This document shows positions 36,478 to 48,371 of a stretch of 64,000 bases of DNA, piece after piece. The notes beneath the pieces were generated by a model. That model saw only the letters and a list, made by a program, of their open reading frames with translations, searched no databases and was not told where the DNA came from. Each line of letters opens with the position of its first letter. Position 1 is the first letter of the stretch. The stretch is from Acanthacorydalis orientalis (lineage: Eukaryota; Arthropoda; Insecta; Megaloptera; Corydalidae), in contig CM068315.1 of assembly GCA_034766995.1 (NCBI GenBank), positions 37,007,818 through 37,071,817 of the forward strand, in the 5' to 3' direction. A program made the position numbers and the translations under genes.

Positions 36478-37205
36478 GGAGCTACACTTATCTATAATTT
36501 TGAAAAAATCTATTTTTTACACTTTTTAAATATCTGATGTCTTAAAAATGTACCCTGAAAATTTTATATTGATATCTGTAAAATTGTGAATAGGCCTGGA
36601 ATCGCCCACTAGAGGTAAAGCTATGAATTCTTAACTAACTACAGCATAATCATACTTATGACTAAAATGTTTCTCCCGAAACACTGTTTTCGAAGACAGT
36701 GTCCCATATATTTCGGAACCCGATTGATGAATTGTTTTCTAAATTTCAAGAAATGCGCTAAGAAATATTATTAATCGAATAAAGGTTTTATTTCTTAAAA
36801 ATAAAAAAAAATAATATTTACCTAAAAATGATAACATTTTTCATAGATTTTTTCATGCTTAAGTTCCACTCAGCGCCATTTTTTTAAAAAAAGATTTTTA
36901 AAATCGTCCAATTTTAATCTATTACATTTGTAACTTACTTTAAAACCCTGTTTAATTTTTTGATTTCGGATTTTGGTTTCATCTAGACAACGATCACAAC
37001 CGAAATTCTCAAAAAATATGTCATTTTTTATTGGCGGACATATCTCTTGTTTTTTAATATTTTGAATGTTTTTTTGACGAAATTCTCAATAAATGTACCT
37101 TTCATTTAAAGAAAAATTCGTTTCATTATCACCTATACTTTCACAGAAAACAAATTCCGAATTTAAACCTTTTTTTCATGCTTCTAGATAGGTGTAGCTT
37201 TTTAA
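36474..37205. mobile_element. TTAA-flanked inverted-repeat element (piggyBac-like MITE)
   Basis: TTAA at 36474-36477 and at 37202-37205 flank a 724-bp segment. The left end reads GGAGCTACACTTATCTATAA and the right end, inward, AAAGCTACACCTATCTAGAA, which match at 16 of 20 positions. Exact TTAA flanks with inverted ends indicate mobilisation by a piggyBac-type transposase. No transposase remnant is readable inside. It shares no obvious end sequence with the 13.2-kb or 47.7-kb TTAA elements, so it represents a separate family. Confidence 0.75.
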
Positions 37206-37823
37206 AAGGCTATAAACTTTCTATTGTAAACGAAAATAATAAAATATTAAATTATTCAAATATTTTCCAATACTCATTGAAACTTGTACACAAAATAAGA
37301 GCACAATATTTCTACTGTAATATAATTTAATAGCACACACTTAAGAGAGATATAAATAAAGACGCTATAAAAAAGTTCTGAACGAAAATAAAATCTTATA
37401 AATATTGAAAAATTTATCTACCTTAAGTGCCTCATTAAAAAATAATAGTTGTTTTTATTACACAATTAAAAACGCTTTTCTTATACTCAATTAAATTTGT
37501 AGCATTTTTAGTTAATTAAGAATACCATTAAATAATAATTGCTATAATAATTTGTATAATAATATATATTTGCTGCAAAGTTTGGACTTTTAAAGCATTA
37601 AAATAAATATAAATTAATTACCCTATATTTCTATAATTTGTCCAAAAATTAATACAAATTCATGATAGATAAAAACGTTATTATACTTTTTAATATATTC
37701 TTTATATTATTTTTACATTCACTAAAACAATATATATTATTAGTACATAAATATTTCAAAATAAAAATATGTTATTTAAATCTTATCATTTCCATCATAA
37801 TTTTTTATAAATTATCATTATTC

Positions 37824-37858
<35 letters not shown>

Positions 37859-40800
37859 GATGTTTTTCAGTAATTAAAATATAATTAAGTTTATAAAAGT
37901 TTTCAGTACAGCTCATAATAAATTGTTCATTGTTTCGATTAAATGAAAATGTAATACCTGCTCACTTGAAAAAATATATAACCGAACAAACCATTCGTTA
38001 ATGAAAAATAGAAATTAGCCGAACGGGAACAAATTGAAAACGTATTATAATACCGTTGTTATATATACATTCAGCGGTGTAGAATTCAAAATTGAAACTT
38101 AAAACTGCGTAACGCATATAAATAATCTGCTGTGGAATTAAAATTTCGTATTTAAGTAAATTTTAAAAGCTTATGGTTTTATTCCTCTTCGAGAGTAATA
38201 AATTTAGATATGCGTCCAGGTGCGAAGCCCGACGCGGGCACACAGCACGTCCCAGTGGAAATACAATGAATGTATATATACCGGGTTATTCGTGTGACTC
38301 CGCAACCCGATTTATAGTCCATAAAATATTTATCCCCTTTACAATAGAAACCAAAATAAATTTACTGTTGGCCAATAGAGAAAATATTCCAAAAGATTGC
38401 ACATTTAATTTGATATATATATATATATATACACATTTATTACCACTAGATTGTTCGAAATAAAAAAAATATTTCCACAAGTACTATAACTATACTTAAG
38501 TATCTACATACACCCATTGATGTTCCTATTAGCATAAATAAATTAATATAGTGCAATTATAATCTCAAACCAAAGTTGAGATAAAATCAAATTATGAAGC
38601 CAGTTTTACATACTTTTTGAATACATTCACATGGATATCAATAACAAGAACAAGCTTAATTTCTTCATATGAAATTCAATCTTTTTCCCTATCGAAATGG
38701 AAGTGAAATAATAACTAATCATGAGATTAGTTATTTTTAAAATAAATATTATTTATATTTGGAAATTCTAGAAAACACATATATATATATATATATTGAT
38801 ATGTATAATATTCGTATAATTTAATTCATGAGAAAATATATTTAAGAAAACACTTTTACTAATATGTTTATATTTCAAAAGGTCCTCGAGCAACGTCTCG
38901 TGTTTCTAAACGAATTATGTTTTATGAAAATGAGTTTATAATTTAATAGTATAATATGCTTTTTGCGTTTCCGCTGACATTTCACATTTTATCTCTTTTA
39001 TACAAGGATATTATCATTTCTTCAGTCAACAAATTCCTACCGGCGTAGCAATTTGCACGTTTCCATGTATAAAGTCATCGTGCTTACTGAAAATACGTAC
39101 GGAATGCAATTGTCAAGAAAAAAGTAACGTACACCTTTCAACATACATTTCAAGAAAGTACTAGATGCTCAAACATTCATTTCCTAAAAAGATAAATACA
39201 ATAAATCCTTATTTTTAGTTTAATTTTGTTATTTATCCTTAAAGTTTTTGAACTTTAATTATTCGATACATATTTTACATTGTTATCAAAGTATCAATAA
39301 TGAATTTAAAATTGTAAAAAAAAAAACAAAAATAATAATAGATAATTAAATACTAATATAAAAGCAAATGTGAACAAATGTAATACTAAAGTAATTTATT
39401 TTAAAAGTAATATATATATATATATTTGAATACACTTTACAAGAGTTCTTTACAATATTTTTTATACAATAATAATTTAACATTAAATCTTAAAATAAAA
39501 AAAAACATATAAACTAAAAGCAAAATGTAATAAATTTATATGTTTGTTCAAAGAAAAAAATAAATAAGTTTCAAGTAAATGTATGTTAATGCAAACAAAT
39601 ATTCAAATTAATAACAAAACATTGATAATCAATCTTTGAAAAACATTAAAACTAATTATTTATCTACATATGGGTCAGAAGAAAGTGAAGAAAATCTACT
39701 GAATGAGTATTAGGATATGACTGAAAAGAAATGAAAGCTCTTGAAAGAAAAAAGATTAATGTATCACTGGCAGAAAAAAATAAGAAAAATATCCAAATAT
39801 ATCATATCTAAAAAAGGGAAAATATCCATTACAATTAAAATACTTTTTTGTTTTTCATATTAGTTTATAAATCATCTCAATATTTATAAATATTTTTTTT
39901 AATTGTAATTTTATCTAATAATAATATTTTAGTTTTCTTTCAGCATAAATTGTAGGTAACTAACATCCTGTATTTGTAAGAACAACAGCAATGCTACCAA
40001 AAATTCATCTTCATATAGTTAACATAGTTCTATAAGAAGAAAAAAACCCAAAAATTATATTTTATTTACCTGAATATTAAAATACGTGGTATTCTTTCAC
40101 AATACTAAGTAATTTATAACGTTATTTATATTCGAACCACATATCAACGAAGTATGCAAAAATACTGTTATCTTAGCAGGAAATATGGACTGTGAAATTT
40201 TGCATATGCATGACATAGACTAAATCTTTTATATTAAAGTACTTTATCTCAGATAATGTCCTAGCAAGAAGCAATGTGTTACATTCCTCCTATTTGAATC
40301 TTGATGTTTTCTTCAAATATATGCTGCTATAATTCTTATCAAGGCTAGAATATTTTTGGCAACATGTTTGAATATAAAATTACTTTCACTCTTGATAGTG
40401 TTACATAAAATGGTTCTTTATCATATACGTTTCTTTTTTTCCTTTCCGACAACTTAATTGCATTGTTACAGTTCTAACTTTAGCAATTTGTACTTTGGTA
40501 TTAATGTAATTTGTTTTATATTTAAATATATTATGATTTCCTTCTTCACACACAAGTTGTAATCCGATTTGCATAAGCACACATTTACTCTAGAAAATAT
40601 ATTCACACAAACATATATATATATATATATATATTCATAGTTCAATTTCAAACTTATATTAAGTTATAAAATATATTAAAAATACTTTCTATAAATATTA
40701 TTGTTATTAAGGTTAATTATTTATCAATACATTGAAATATATTTACCAAATTGTTATTAAATTTTACATTTCCAACAATTATATTAGTTATTTGCATACT

Positions 40801-41195
40801 AATAATCATTACTAAATAAATAATAACAAACGAAAAAACTTGAATAGGACTTTTCTGTTTTAATCTATTCAAAGTAAATAAAATATGAAATCGAAATGAA
40901 AAAAAAATGAAATCAAAAATTCAAATACATATGATATTAATACACAATATTCTATTTCAAATAAACGTGTGAATTGTAGAAATTATATTTATTAAGAAGA
41001 ATTATTTTATGTTTCCAAATTACATATATTTTAATCTGCTTTTATAAAATTGTTAAGTGATTTAAACATTAAAACAGTGGTCTTATTAAATAAGCTTATA
41101 AATTATTGAAAATCTTCTTGTTATTTTGCTATTTTCCTTCTAAATATATTTTATTATGATATTAAATCGTTTCTGTTAAAATATATGTTTTATAA

Positions 41196-41244
41196 TTCTC
41201 TCTCTATATATGTATATATATACATAGTGAGAGAGACAGAGAGA
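41196..41244. repeat. Imperfect palindrome around a TA/TGTA core
   Basis: TTCTCTCTCTATATATGTA on the left pairs approximately with TACATAGTGAGAGAGAC on the right, around a short TATATA centre. Confidence 0.8.
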
Positions 41245-41420
41245 ACTGACAACAATATATTATTAATTTAATTTTAAATCAGCTAACAATTTTGCAGACT
41301 AAAAAGTATACTTGATTAAAAATGATAATTATAAATAAACCAAAATGTATATGTACGCCCTAAATTATGTATTTATACGACAAACATACATGCATAGCTA
41401 GATATGTTGCACACATACAC

Positions 41421-41422
<2 letters not shown>

Positions 41423-41470
<48 letters not shown>
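41423..41470. repeat. (TA)n microsatellite
   Basis: TA tract of about 48 bp preceded by ACACATACACATG. Confidence 0.96.
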
Positions 41471-41473
<3 letters not shown>

Positions 41474-41750
41474 ATTAAAAATACATTCTATAGTGTCAAG
41501 TAGGGTTTTTATGATAAAATATTAAAGATTAAAATATAATAAAATTTTAAAATTAAATTTAATTACATTTCGTTCTTAAATTTAAATTAATTTTTTAAAA
41601 CAAACATGAAAAATATTCTACAATGATTATAAAATTTTTATTTATAAGAAAAATATACAATACGACAAATTAAAAAGACGTTAATATACATTTTATTTAC
41701 TAAAACAAATAAATCTAAAGAAATAAATCTAATAAATAGAATAGCATCAC

Positions 41751-42240
41751 AAGGACTCGAGTTTGGGGTCATAAGATAACTTTAAAAAATCATGTTTGTC
41801 AATATGAAAAGTTTCCAAGGTCTCACAGAAATTATTCAGTTAGAATTCACAGTAGAATGCATTGTACAGTAAATAATCTGTACATACTTGACCTTCAATA
41901 TCAAAATAACAACCATATAGATCAAATATATAGAATATGACACATACAAATGAACTATTTATTAATTCCATTTTCTAAAACGGTCATATATTAAATATGA
42001 TGTCATATAACTTAAATGTATTCGCGTTCGATTATGATATTTCCTGTATTCAAATTTCAGTATTGCCAAATAGTTTAGCGCCCTATCAACACATTTAATT
42101 ACAACAGAAACACCCATTTTATTCACGCAATGACGATATAATACTTTTTCTATGTAATTTAGTCTCTCGATTAGAATCACAATTCATTTTTATTTCAGAA
42201 AATTGCAGACCTCTGTGCGGATACAAGCAATCAACACTTA
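41751..42240. other. Mixed-composition island
   Basis: About 490 bp less A/T-rich than its surroundings. A 72-codon minus-strand frame at 41962-42180 (start MILIERLNYIEKVLYR) has no recognised motif. Possible non-coding conserved DNA or decayed coding sequence. Confidence 0.3.
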
Positions 42241-42372
42241 TTTTTAGGCATGCTAAATAAATTTTCTGAAACGAACATGATTTAAAATGTTAAAATGTAG
42301 ATAGAGTTCGTTACAAAAATGTATAAACAAGTATAATCATTTCAAAATTATACAGAAACTTTTCAAATATAA

Positions 42373-42374
<2 letters not shown>

Positions 42375-42439
<65 letters not shown>
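42375..42439. repeat. (TA)n microsatellite
   Basis: TA tract of about 65 bp. Confidence 0.97.
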
Positions 42440-42443
<4 letters not shown>

Positions 42444-42664
42444 CTAATACACGCACTTCTACCCACGTTAACTAGAAAATATTTATGGAACTAAAAAAAA
42501 TAAACATTAAAATGTATTTAATAACATTTCTCATCTAATATCAAATATAGATCAATCAATTCCTATCAAGCGAAAAAATTAAGAAATCATAATGATTTTC
42601 TGTTTTGAGTTTTTTAAGAAACAAATTTAGGAATTTAGTAGTTGCCGAAAAAAATAATACATAA

Positions 42665-42701
<37 letters not shown>

Positions 42702-42704
<3 letters not shown>

Positions 42705-43586
42705 ATTTCCAATAAGGACGCACTTTCTTGATTTAAAATAAAACCGAATTTTCACTAAAATTTAAAATTTATTTTTTGTAAATAATAATTGGGGGTATGC
42801 CATTTATAAATGAAAAAGAATATCGTGTAAGTGGCCGCCTCGAGCTTTCTTACAAGTAACTATTCTTTTGTTAAAATTTTCAATAACATTCTTACACAAC
42901 CGAGACTCTACCTCACCAATTACTTTTCGGATTTCATCTCATAGGTAGAAAATTGTTTTAGGATTATTGGCGTGCATCTATACTTGAACGTGACCTCAAA
43001 AAAAGTAGTCCAACGGTGTTAAATATCTATAATTAGGATCTCATGGCAAATCAATATTTCCATTTCTAGAAGTAATGCGACTAGAAAATTTCGTCCTCAA
43101 TAAATCAATTGTTTCACCAGCTGTGTAACTTGTTGTACCATCCTGCTGGAACCACAGGTCCTCCATATCAATATCATCCAATTCAGCTCACAAAAAATTG
43201 GTTACCATGTTTCGGTATCTTTCTCAATTCACTAATCACTTTACCAGCCTGATTCTAAGAAAAGTAAGGACAAATAACTCCTTTGGACCAAAGTGTGTAC
43301 CAAACAGTCAGTCACTTTGTATGCAGTGGCTTCTCAACGATAATACTCGGATTTTCTTCACCCCAGATACGGCAGTTTTGATTTATAATGTAGTCAGAGA
43401 GTTCTAAATAAGCCCCATCGATAAAGATAACTTTTTAAGAAAACCCCTATTGCTTCAGTAGTGATGTTGTTGCCATTTTAGTATGAATCCATAACTAAGA
43501 ATGGCGATGTCAAAAAAATACAACTGTCAGTTTGACATTTGTAAAATATAACTTCTTAAAAAATTGCGTCCCTATTGAAAAATCTT
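42702..43586 (-). mobile_element. Tc1/mariner-superfamily element, distinct family, internally deleted
   Basis: The ends are AAGATTTCCAATAAGGACGCA on the left and, inward from the right, AAGATTTTTCAATAGGGACGCA. TA flanks both (42700-42701 and 43587-43588). The left end sits directly against a (TA)n tract (42668-42701). The 885-bp body encodes, on the minus strand, the catalytic half of a DDE transposase unlike the mariner copies elsewhere in the window. The N-terminal DNA-binding part is gone: the 5' leader joins the coding region just before the first catalytic Asp. Inverted ends, TA duplication and matching transposase together support the call. Confidence 0.86.
42840..43440 (-). pseudogene. 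DDE transposase catalytic-domain pseudogene
   Basis: On the minus strand the order is: VIFIDGAYLELSDYIINQNC (first catalytic Asp in the FxDxAxF-like block), RIWGEENPSIIVEKPLHT, LTVWYTLWSKGVICPYF, DIDMEDLWFQQDGTT (second Asp), AGETIDLLRTKFSSR, ISRNGNID, LTPLDYFF (third acidic residue), NNPKTIFYL, and KKARGGHLHDILFHL at the C-terminus. This pattern (NxQNxRIWGxENP, WFQQDGATxHT, LTPLDYFLWG) is a common insect DDE family of the IS630/Tc1/mariner superfamily. At least six stops or frameshifts are present, so it is not functional. Confidence 0.86.
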
Positions 43587-43591
43587 TATAA

Positions 43592-43841
43592 ACCACAATA
43601 AAACAGCTGTATTTTTATACTTTATAACATATCAAAGATTCATCCTTATAAACTTTCTTTACTTCCTTCTAATATACTCACACACATTCTCAAATATATA
43701 TATATGTGTGTGTGTGTGTGTATGAATGTACGTGTTGTGTAACACACATTCTTCAGTACATGAGAATTCATTTAACTTAAAATATATGTTCAATACTATA
43801 TTAAAAAACAGTTTATTCTTATTTCGATTGTGTAATTTATT
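43592..43841 (+). repeat. Direct duplication, copy 1
   Basis: About 250 bp, from ACCACAATAAAACAGC to TGTAATTTAT, recurring near 45 kb. It includes a TA/GT compound repeat (43694-43720). It begins 6 bp after the right end of the transposon at 42702-43586. Shared blocks include ACACATTCTTCAGTACA and the following ATTTAACTTAAAATATATGT. Confidence 0.88.
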
Positions 43842-44559
43842 ATAGGTAGGAGTATATTTTGTTAAAAAAATATTTTAATTACAAATATATCTCAGAAAAT
43901 AAGTCTAGTTTAGTCAATTTAGTTCAAAAATGCAATTTTCGATCAATTTAATTATTCTTAATTCAACTTAGCCGATCAACATTCTTAGATTATTGAAAAA
44001 TTGAATTCTATTATTATTTTTCTTATAATTTTATCTTTCGAAAATATAACACCTCTTATGTAGGTTTAGCACATTTTTTTATCAATTATTAACTTTTATC
44101 AAAAAAAGTATTGAAAGAGGAAGCAAATAAAAATAAATTAAAATTATAATACTGGGGTTATTAAGCAGAAAATTATATCCAAACATAAAAGTATCTCTAG
44201 CTATAAATTCTTGTTTAAATAAAATAAAGTATTATTATATACACGTACTCACACAAACATAAATATATATATATATATACAACTTTTTTATTTAATGGCA
44301 GCTAAATTGACAATGATATTACAATAAACAAAATGAACAATTCTCAACTTCATAATTCTAGTTTTATCTGAAAAATAATTTCAAATTATTTCATTTCAAA
44401 AGAAGCACTTAATCAAATTACATGACAGACACATCTCATCTTCTAAATAAACTTCAACGCTAGCTCAATGTCAACTTGATAAAAGTTATAAAGTATACTT
44501 AATCCGTTCGTTTAAAAAAATAATGAAATCAGATACGAATTTGATATAATTCTTTAATT
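43842..44559. other. AT-rich gene-free stretch
   Basis: Low-complexity A/T sequence with a short TA run at 44262-44279. No gene is seen. Confidence 0.6.
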
Positions 44560-44890
44560 ATCTTCGAACCCGCAACTCTTATTTTCATCGTATATTCAAA
44601 GGAAGTAACGAGTCGTTTCTCACGCAAGAGCCGAATAGATTTACACGAAAGAAGTGCAGTGGTATTATCGTCGTTTGCTAATTAAACAACGCTGCTAGAA
44701 GGCACCGTGCTAGATTACACTGCTTATTATCCTGTCGCTTCACCCTGGCATTGACAGAGCTTTTGTTCTCGTTCGGTCTTCGTCATCCGCACGCAATGAT
44801 AAAGCTCTAGGTGTATATTACGATGACGTATGTCGATGGATTATAGTGTTGTGTTAAACAGCAATCATATCTCGGTTTCAGTTTCGCCGT
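44560..44890. other. Higher-GC island
   Basis: About 330 bp of mixed sequence with CpG-containing words (CCGCACGC, GTCGTTTGC, GTTCGGTCTTCG) and a TGACGTA word at about 44825. No open frame of 60 codons is present. It is one of the clearest islands in the window and a candidate enhancer or non-coding exon. Confidence 0.35.
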
Positions 44891-44964
44891 ATATTACAGC
44901 ACGTACATTTCAAAACTAACATTTCACAGAACATATTATCAACAAAATTATTTTAAACTTTTAT

Positions 44965-45207
44965 ACACCGCAACAAAACAACTATATTTATATACTCTAT
45001 AAAATATCAAAGTTTCAATCCTCATAAACTCCTTTCTACCTCTCTCTCTCTCTCATATATTCACACGTTCGCTAATATATATATATATATACATACACAC
45101 ACTGTATAATACACATTCTTCAGTACACAATAATTAATTTAACTTAAAATATATGTTCAATACTTTCTTAAAAACAGTTCATTTTTATTTCGATGGTGTA
45201 ATTTATT
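44965..45207 (+). repeat. Direct duplication, copy 2
   Basis: Second copy of the sequence at 43592-43841, about 1.37 kb downstream, with moderate divergence and a different microsatellite core: a CT run then TA and CA. Flanking blocks such as ACACATTCTTCAGTACA and AATTTAACTTAAAATATATG are conserved. Confidence 0.88.
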
Positions 45208-46039
45208 TCTTATTTATATGAGCCTTAATATATAAAAAAGTCATAGTCAGTTACATACTAAATTGTTATACCAAAGTAATTTATTGTAAAACTTTGCAGC
45301 CAAAATTTTTTTGTGACTTTTTGTCACGTCAACCTAAGTACTTGTTTCTGAAAGACTTCAAATATTGAAATTTTTATCAAACTGATCAACAACTGATCAT
45401 CTACTTTGATAAGAAAATAAGTTGTTAATTCGTTTATGTAAGAGAATTTTGTTACAATGTTTAACTATACTTCTCAATACAAATATTTAAAATAATAATA
45501 TATGTTAATTTCCATGAATTTTATTTCAGGCTGCTTAAATGATGAAATTTATTATTTCAAAGTCATACGGCAACATTTTACGTAAACAGTATAATCAACA
45601 GTTAATAAATAACACATTTAAAACAATGAGATACCGTAAGAAAATTGAAAACATAGTAAAGATTCATCTAAATTGAACGTCTGATATACACTACAAAAAA
45701 CTCTTCTATAATGAATCATTTTTTCATTAAATTAATGGTATAGTTACTTATAAATGTCACAAAATTATTTTGTACCAGTTAAGTATTCCAGATTTATAAT
45801 AAATACAATATTTATACAAAGAGACACACCATGTCACTTTGTTCATAGTGTTAGACAGTCTCTCAATTTTATTAAACCTACTGGTGTTTTTATTGATTTC
45901 GTTTTAATAATTTATAGATATTTTTTAAAAAAGTAAAAAATAATCATATTAGATATAATTACAATAATTTTTGGTTATTTTTCTATGAAAGGTAAGGTTT
46001 ATACAATTGTTTTAAAATTAATAAAATTGTTGTATCATT
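45208..46039. other. AT-rich gene-free stretch
   Basis: No gene is recognised. The 60-codon frame at 45754-45936 has no motif. Confidence 0.58.
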
Positions 46040-46041
46040 TA

Positions 46042-46092
<51 letters not shown>

Positions 46093-46099
46093 TTAAGTA

Positions 46100-46133
<34 letters not shown>
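46040..46133. repeat. (TA)n microsatellite pair
   Basis: Two TA tracts (46040-46086 and 46103-46133) are separated by a short unique segment. The second abuts the mariner end directly. Confidence 0.95.
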
Positions 46134-46136
<3 letters not shown>

Positions 46137-46666
46137 CGTTGGTAGAAAAATAAATGCTGTTTGTGACATTCAAATTCATATACATTTTTCCATTTGTGAC
46201 CCAGAACTATTGGATGACGAACGCCTAACTTTTATGATCTCGAATTGTTGTGTGTAGTTCGGATTCAACTAACGCCTTTAGTTGGTCTATACTAAGAAAC
46301 TGTGAGCTTCTTCATCTTCAAGGCTCTTGCCCTCAATATGAAATTTCTAGAACCACCATTACACCGTACCTTTCTTAACAGTACCCACGCCAAAAGCATC
46401 GTTTACTTTACGAGCAGTTTCTGCTGCTTTACACCCGTTTGTAACTCATACAAAAAATTAGTCTTATTTGATTTTTCATCTTTAATTCAACAGAACAATT
46501 TGAAGCAACATTAATAATAAAACCAGAGTTGATGTTATCAAATTACAGACCGAAAAATGCACTTTAAAATGATATTAACATGAACACGATGAAATGACAC
46601 TTTCATGGAAAAAATTAAGGTTAGAATTAAAAAATAAAAACCGCAATTATTTTCCTATCAACCTAA
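46134..46666 (-). mobile_element. mariner family A, deletion derivative 2
   Basis: The element lies between TA dinucleotides (46132-46133 and 46667-46668). Its ends are TTACGTTGGTAGAAAAATAAATG on the left and, inward from the right, TTAGGTTGATAGGAAAATAATTG. Its 533-bp body aligns along its length with the copy at 25241-25799 in the opposite orientation, including the jump from the helix-turn-helix region straight to a GTATATGAATTTGAA 3' segment. The catalytic domain is absent. Sharing one junction in two places shows the deleted form itself multiplied, or that a segment holding it was copied. Confidence 0.86.
46190..46520 (-). pseudogene. mariner transposase N-terminal remnant (family A)
   Basis: The minus strand reads NFLYELQTG (first helix-turn-helix start), AFGVGTVKKGTV, KSLEDEEAHSFL and about LVESELHTTIR, matching the family A remnant at 25.4-25.7 kb. 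Stops and frameshifts are frequent, and no catalytic residue is present. Confidence 0.75.
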
Positions 46667-47149
46667 TATATGTATATATATATATATATAAAATTGTATA
46701 CATATATATATATATATACAATTTTATTATAATATAATATTAATGAATATGCAATTATATTTCTTTAAAATTAAATAAAAATGAAAAGACCAAAGAGACA
46801 GGTAAAATGTAAATTATTCAATGAAAATAAAATTAATTTTAAATATAAAAATTTAATACATTTATTTATACATTTTAAATGTCAAAAAAGGAATAATTAA
46901 ATACAAATCAACTTTATCTAACCAACATATAGCATTATTAAATGCGATAAAAACATAAATAAAAAATGATTAAAAGAAAAGTTTTTAAATTAAAAAAAAA
47001 AATAAAACGGAAATGTGAAAATAACCGTATTCGCATATAGATAGAAAAAAAATACATGTGTCAGTCTTAGGGATTTAAATTTTAATATTGAACTGAATCC
47101 CTAGTAAAATGTATCAAATCGAATCAAACATAATCCCATGTAAAAACGG
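46667..47149. other. AT-rich stretch with a small inverted repeat
   Basis: Contains the TA-centred inverted repeat at 46688-46727 and A/T-rich sequence. No gene is seen. Confidence 0.6.
46688..46727. repeat. Inverted repeat centred on a TA tract
   Basis: ATAAAATTGTATA (46688-46700) is matched exactly by TATACAATTTTAT (46715-46727) across a CATATATATATATA spacer. It lies 20 bp beyond the mariner copy. Confidence 0.9.
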
Positions 47150-47420
47150 TATCGCTAGTGTTGAGACGTAACTACCATTCACACATTACATAGATTCGAG
47201 CGACACTCGTGTGTATAGTACAGGTGAGAATTGTATTTTGTCGTGATTACGGAATTAGTCTGTTAAGCTTCTGGTATTATTTCAGCTGTAGTTTACACAG
47301 TAATCTTGTGCTGGAAATTGAAATTCATCTTATTTTAATGTGAATTTTGCCCGCACGTATAATCTAGGTATTTGGTATTACGTTTAGATGAACATTACCT
47401 CAGTCTAGTCAAATTTGTTC
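47150..47420 (+). other. Mixed-composition island with a strong donor-like site
   Basis: About 270 bp less A/T-rich than its flanks. A consensus splice donor, ACAG then GTGAGA, lies at about 47221-47229. CACTCGTGTGTATAGTACAG precedes it. No open frame of note is present. It could be a non-coding exon on the plus strand. Only the motif and the composition support this. Confidence 0.3.
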
Positions 47421-47709
47421 AAAATCTACAGGTGATTCATTAACATATTCGTTTTGAAATGAATATTCCAATAAAATATTTTCTTCATTGAAAACAATAA
47501 AGTACATTTATATATACATATTATTTTTAAAAAATTACTTAAACGCTAAACAAAAATAAATATTTTACTAATTGGCTGAATTTTCTTTTATCACGAAACA
47601 ATGTACTTGTTAACATTGTAAACACGAATTTATAAAGAGTTTCGAATAGTTCAATCTCATTACAAACTTGATCCTTCATATCAATAAAAGTTTGGAATTT
47701 CTTTCAAGT
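47421..47709. other. AT-rich gene-free stretch
   Basis: No gene, repeat or transposon end is recognised. Confidence 0.55.
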
Positions 47710-47853
47710 TTAACCCCTTGCTTATGATTTAATTCGTGACAGCGCGTGCCATAGTCAAGCTGTATCACAAGTCTCACTCATATATATATTTCTTATGTTT
47801 GACCCGAAATCCATATCATGAATCTTATTCGATGTTATAAGGCAAGGGGTTAA
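47710..47853. mobile_element. Short TTAA-flanked inverted-repeat element (MITE)
   Basis: TTAA at 47710-47713 and 47850-47853 flank 136 bp. The ends are CCCCTTGCTTAT on the left and, inward from the right, CCCCTTGCCTTAT, identical over the first eight bases. The interior has no coding potential. Exact TTAA flanks with inverted ends point to piggyBac-type mobilisation of a very short element. Confidence 0.78.
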
Positions 47854-48293
47854 CTTCATTTCGGTCACATGACGTTTATTTAAATGTTATGATTTATTCT
47901 TGTTTAACTGTTAAGTATTCTCAAAAAATCGTAAAAATTTAATTTCTACTTTATTATAAAATTATTTTTCACTTTTCTAAAAGAAAGGTTAGAAAATAGC
48001 CTTAATTTTAATACGTTAAATAAGGAACAGTACATATTTTAGTTCTTTTATAATATTAAAAATATCTATATTTAGAGAATACAAACAGAGATAATTTTAT
48101 TACCAGTGTATAAAGTTAGTGTACCGTATCAAAAATCTAGGTAATGAATTATAATAATTATTTAAAAACAATTACAAGTAAAAAATGTAAAAAAATAAAT
48201 CACAAATATGTTATATTATGAATTGACTACATCAAAGAAAGTATTCTTTTTTAATTAATTTAATTATTTTCGGTTAAACGAGAAAAATTATAC

Positions 48294-48294
<1 letters not shown>

Positions 48295-48365
<71 letters not shown>
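48295..48365. repeat. (TA)n microsatellite
   Basis: TA tract of about 71 bp with one TATTTATA interruption. Confidence 0.97.

Positions 48366-48371
<6 letters not shown>

Larger units (their letters stand above)
37206..41750. other. AT-rich gene-free stretch with two small islands
   Basis: TA runs lie at 37826-37855, 38413-38432, 38777-38797, 39410-39424, 40614-40634 and 41423-41470. A GC island at 38170-38330 (words such as GAAGCCCGACGCGGGC) overlaps a 96-codon frame at 38173-38463 whose end is microsatellite translation. A second mixed patch is at 38950-39150. An imperfect CT/TA/GA palindrome lies at 41196-41244. No gene is supported. Confidence 0.5.

Noticed and set aside
38173..38463. 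96-codon frame starting in a GC island
   Set aside because: Its C-terminal part is microsatellite translation and the N-terminal part matches no family I know.
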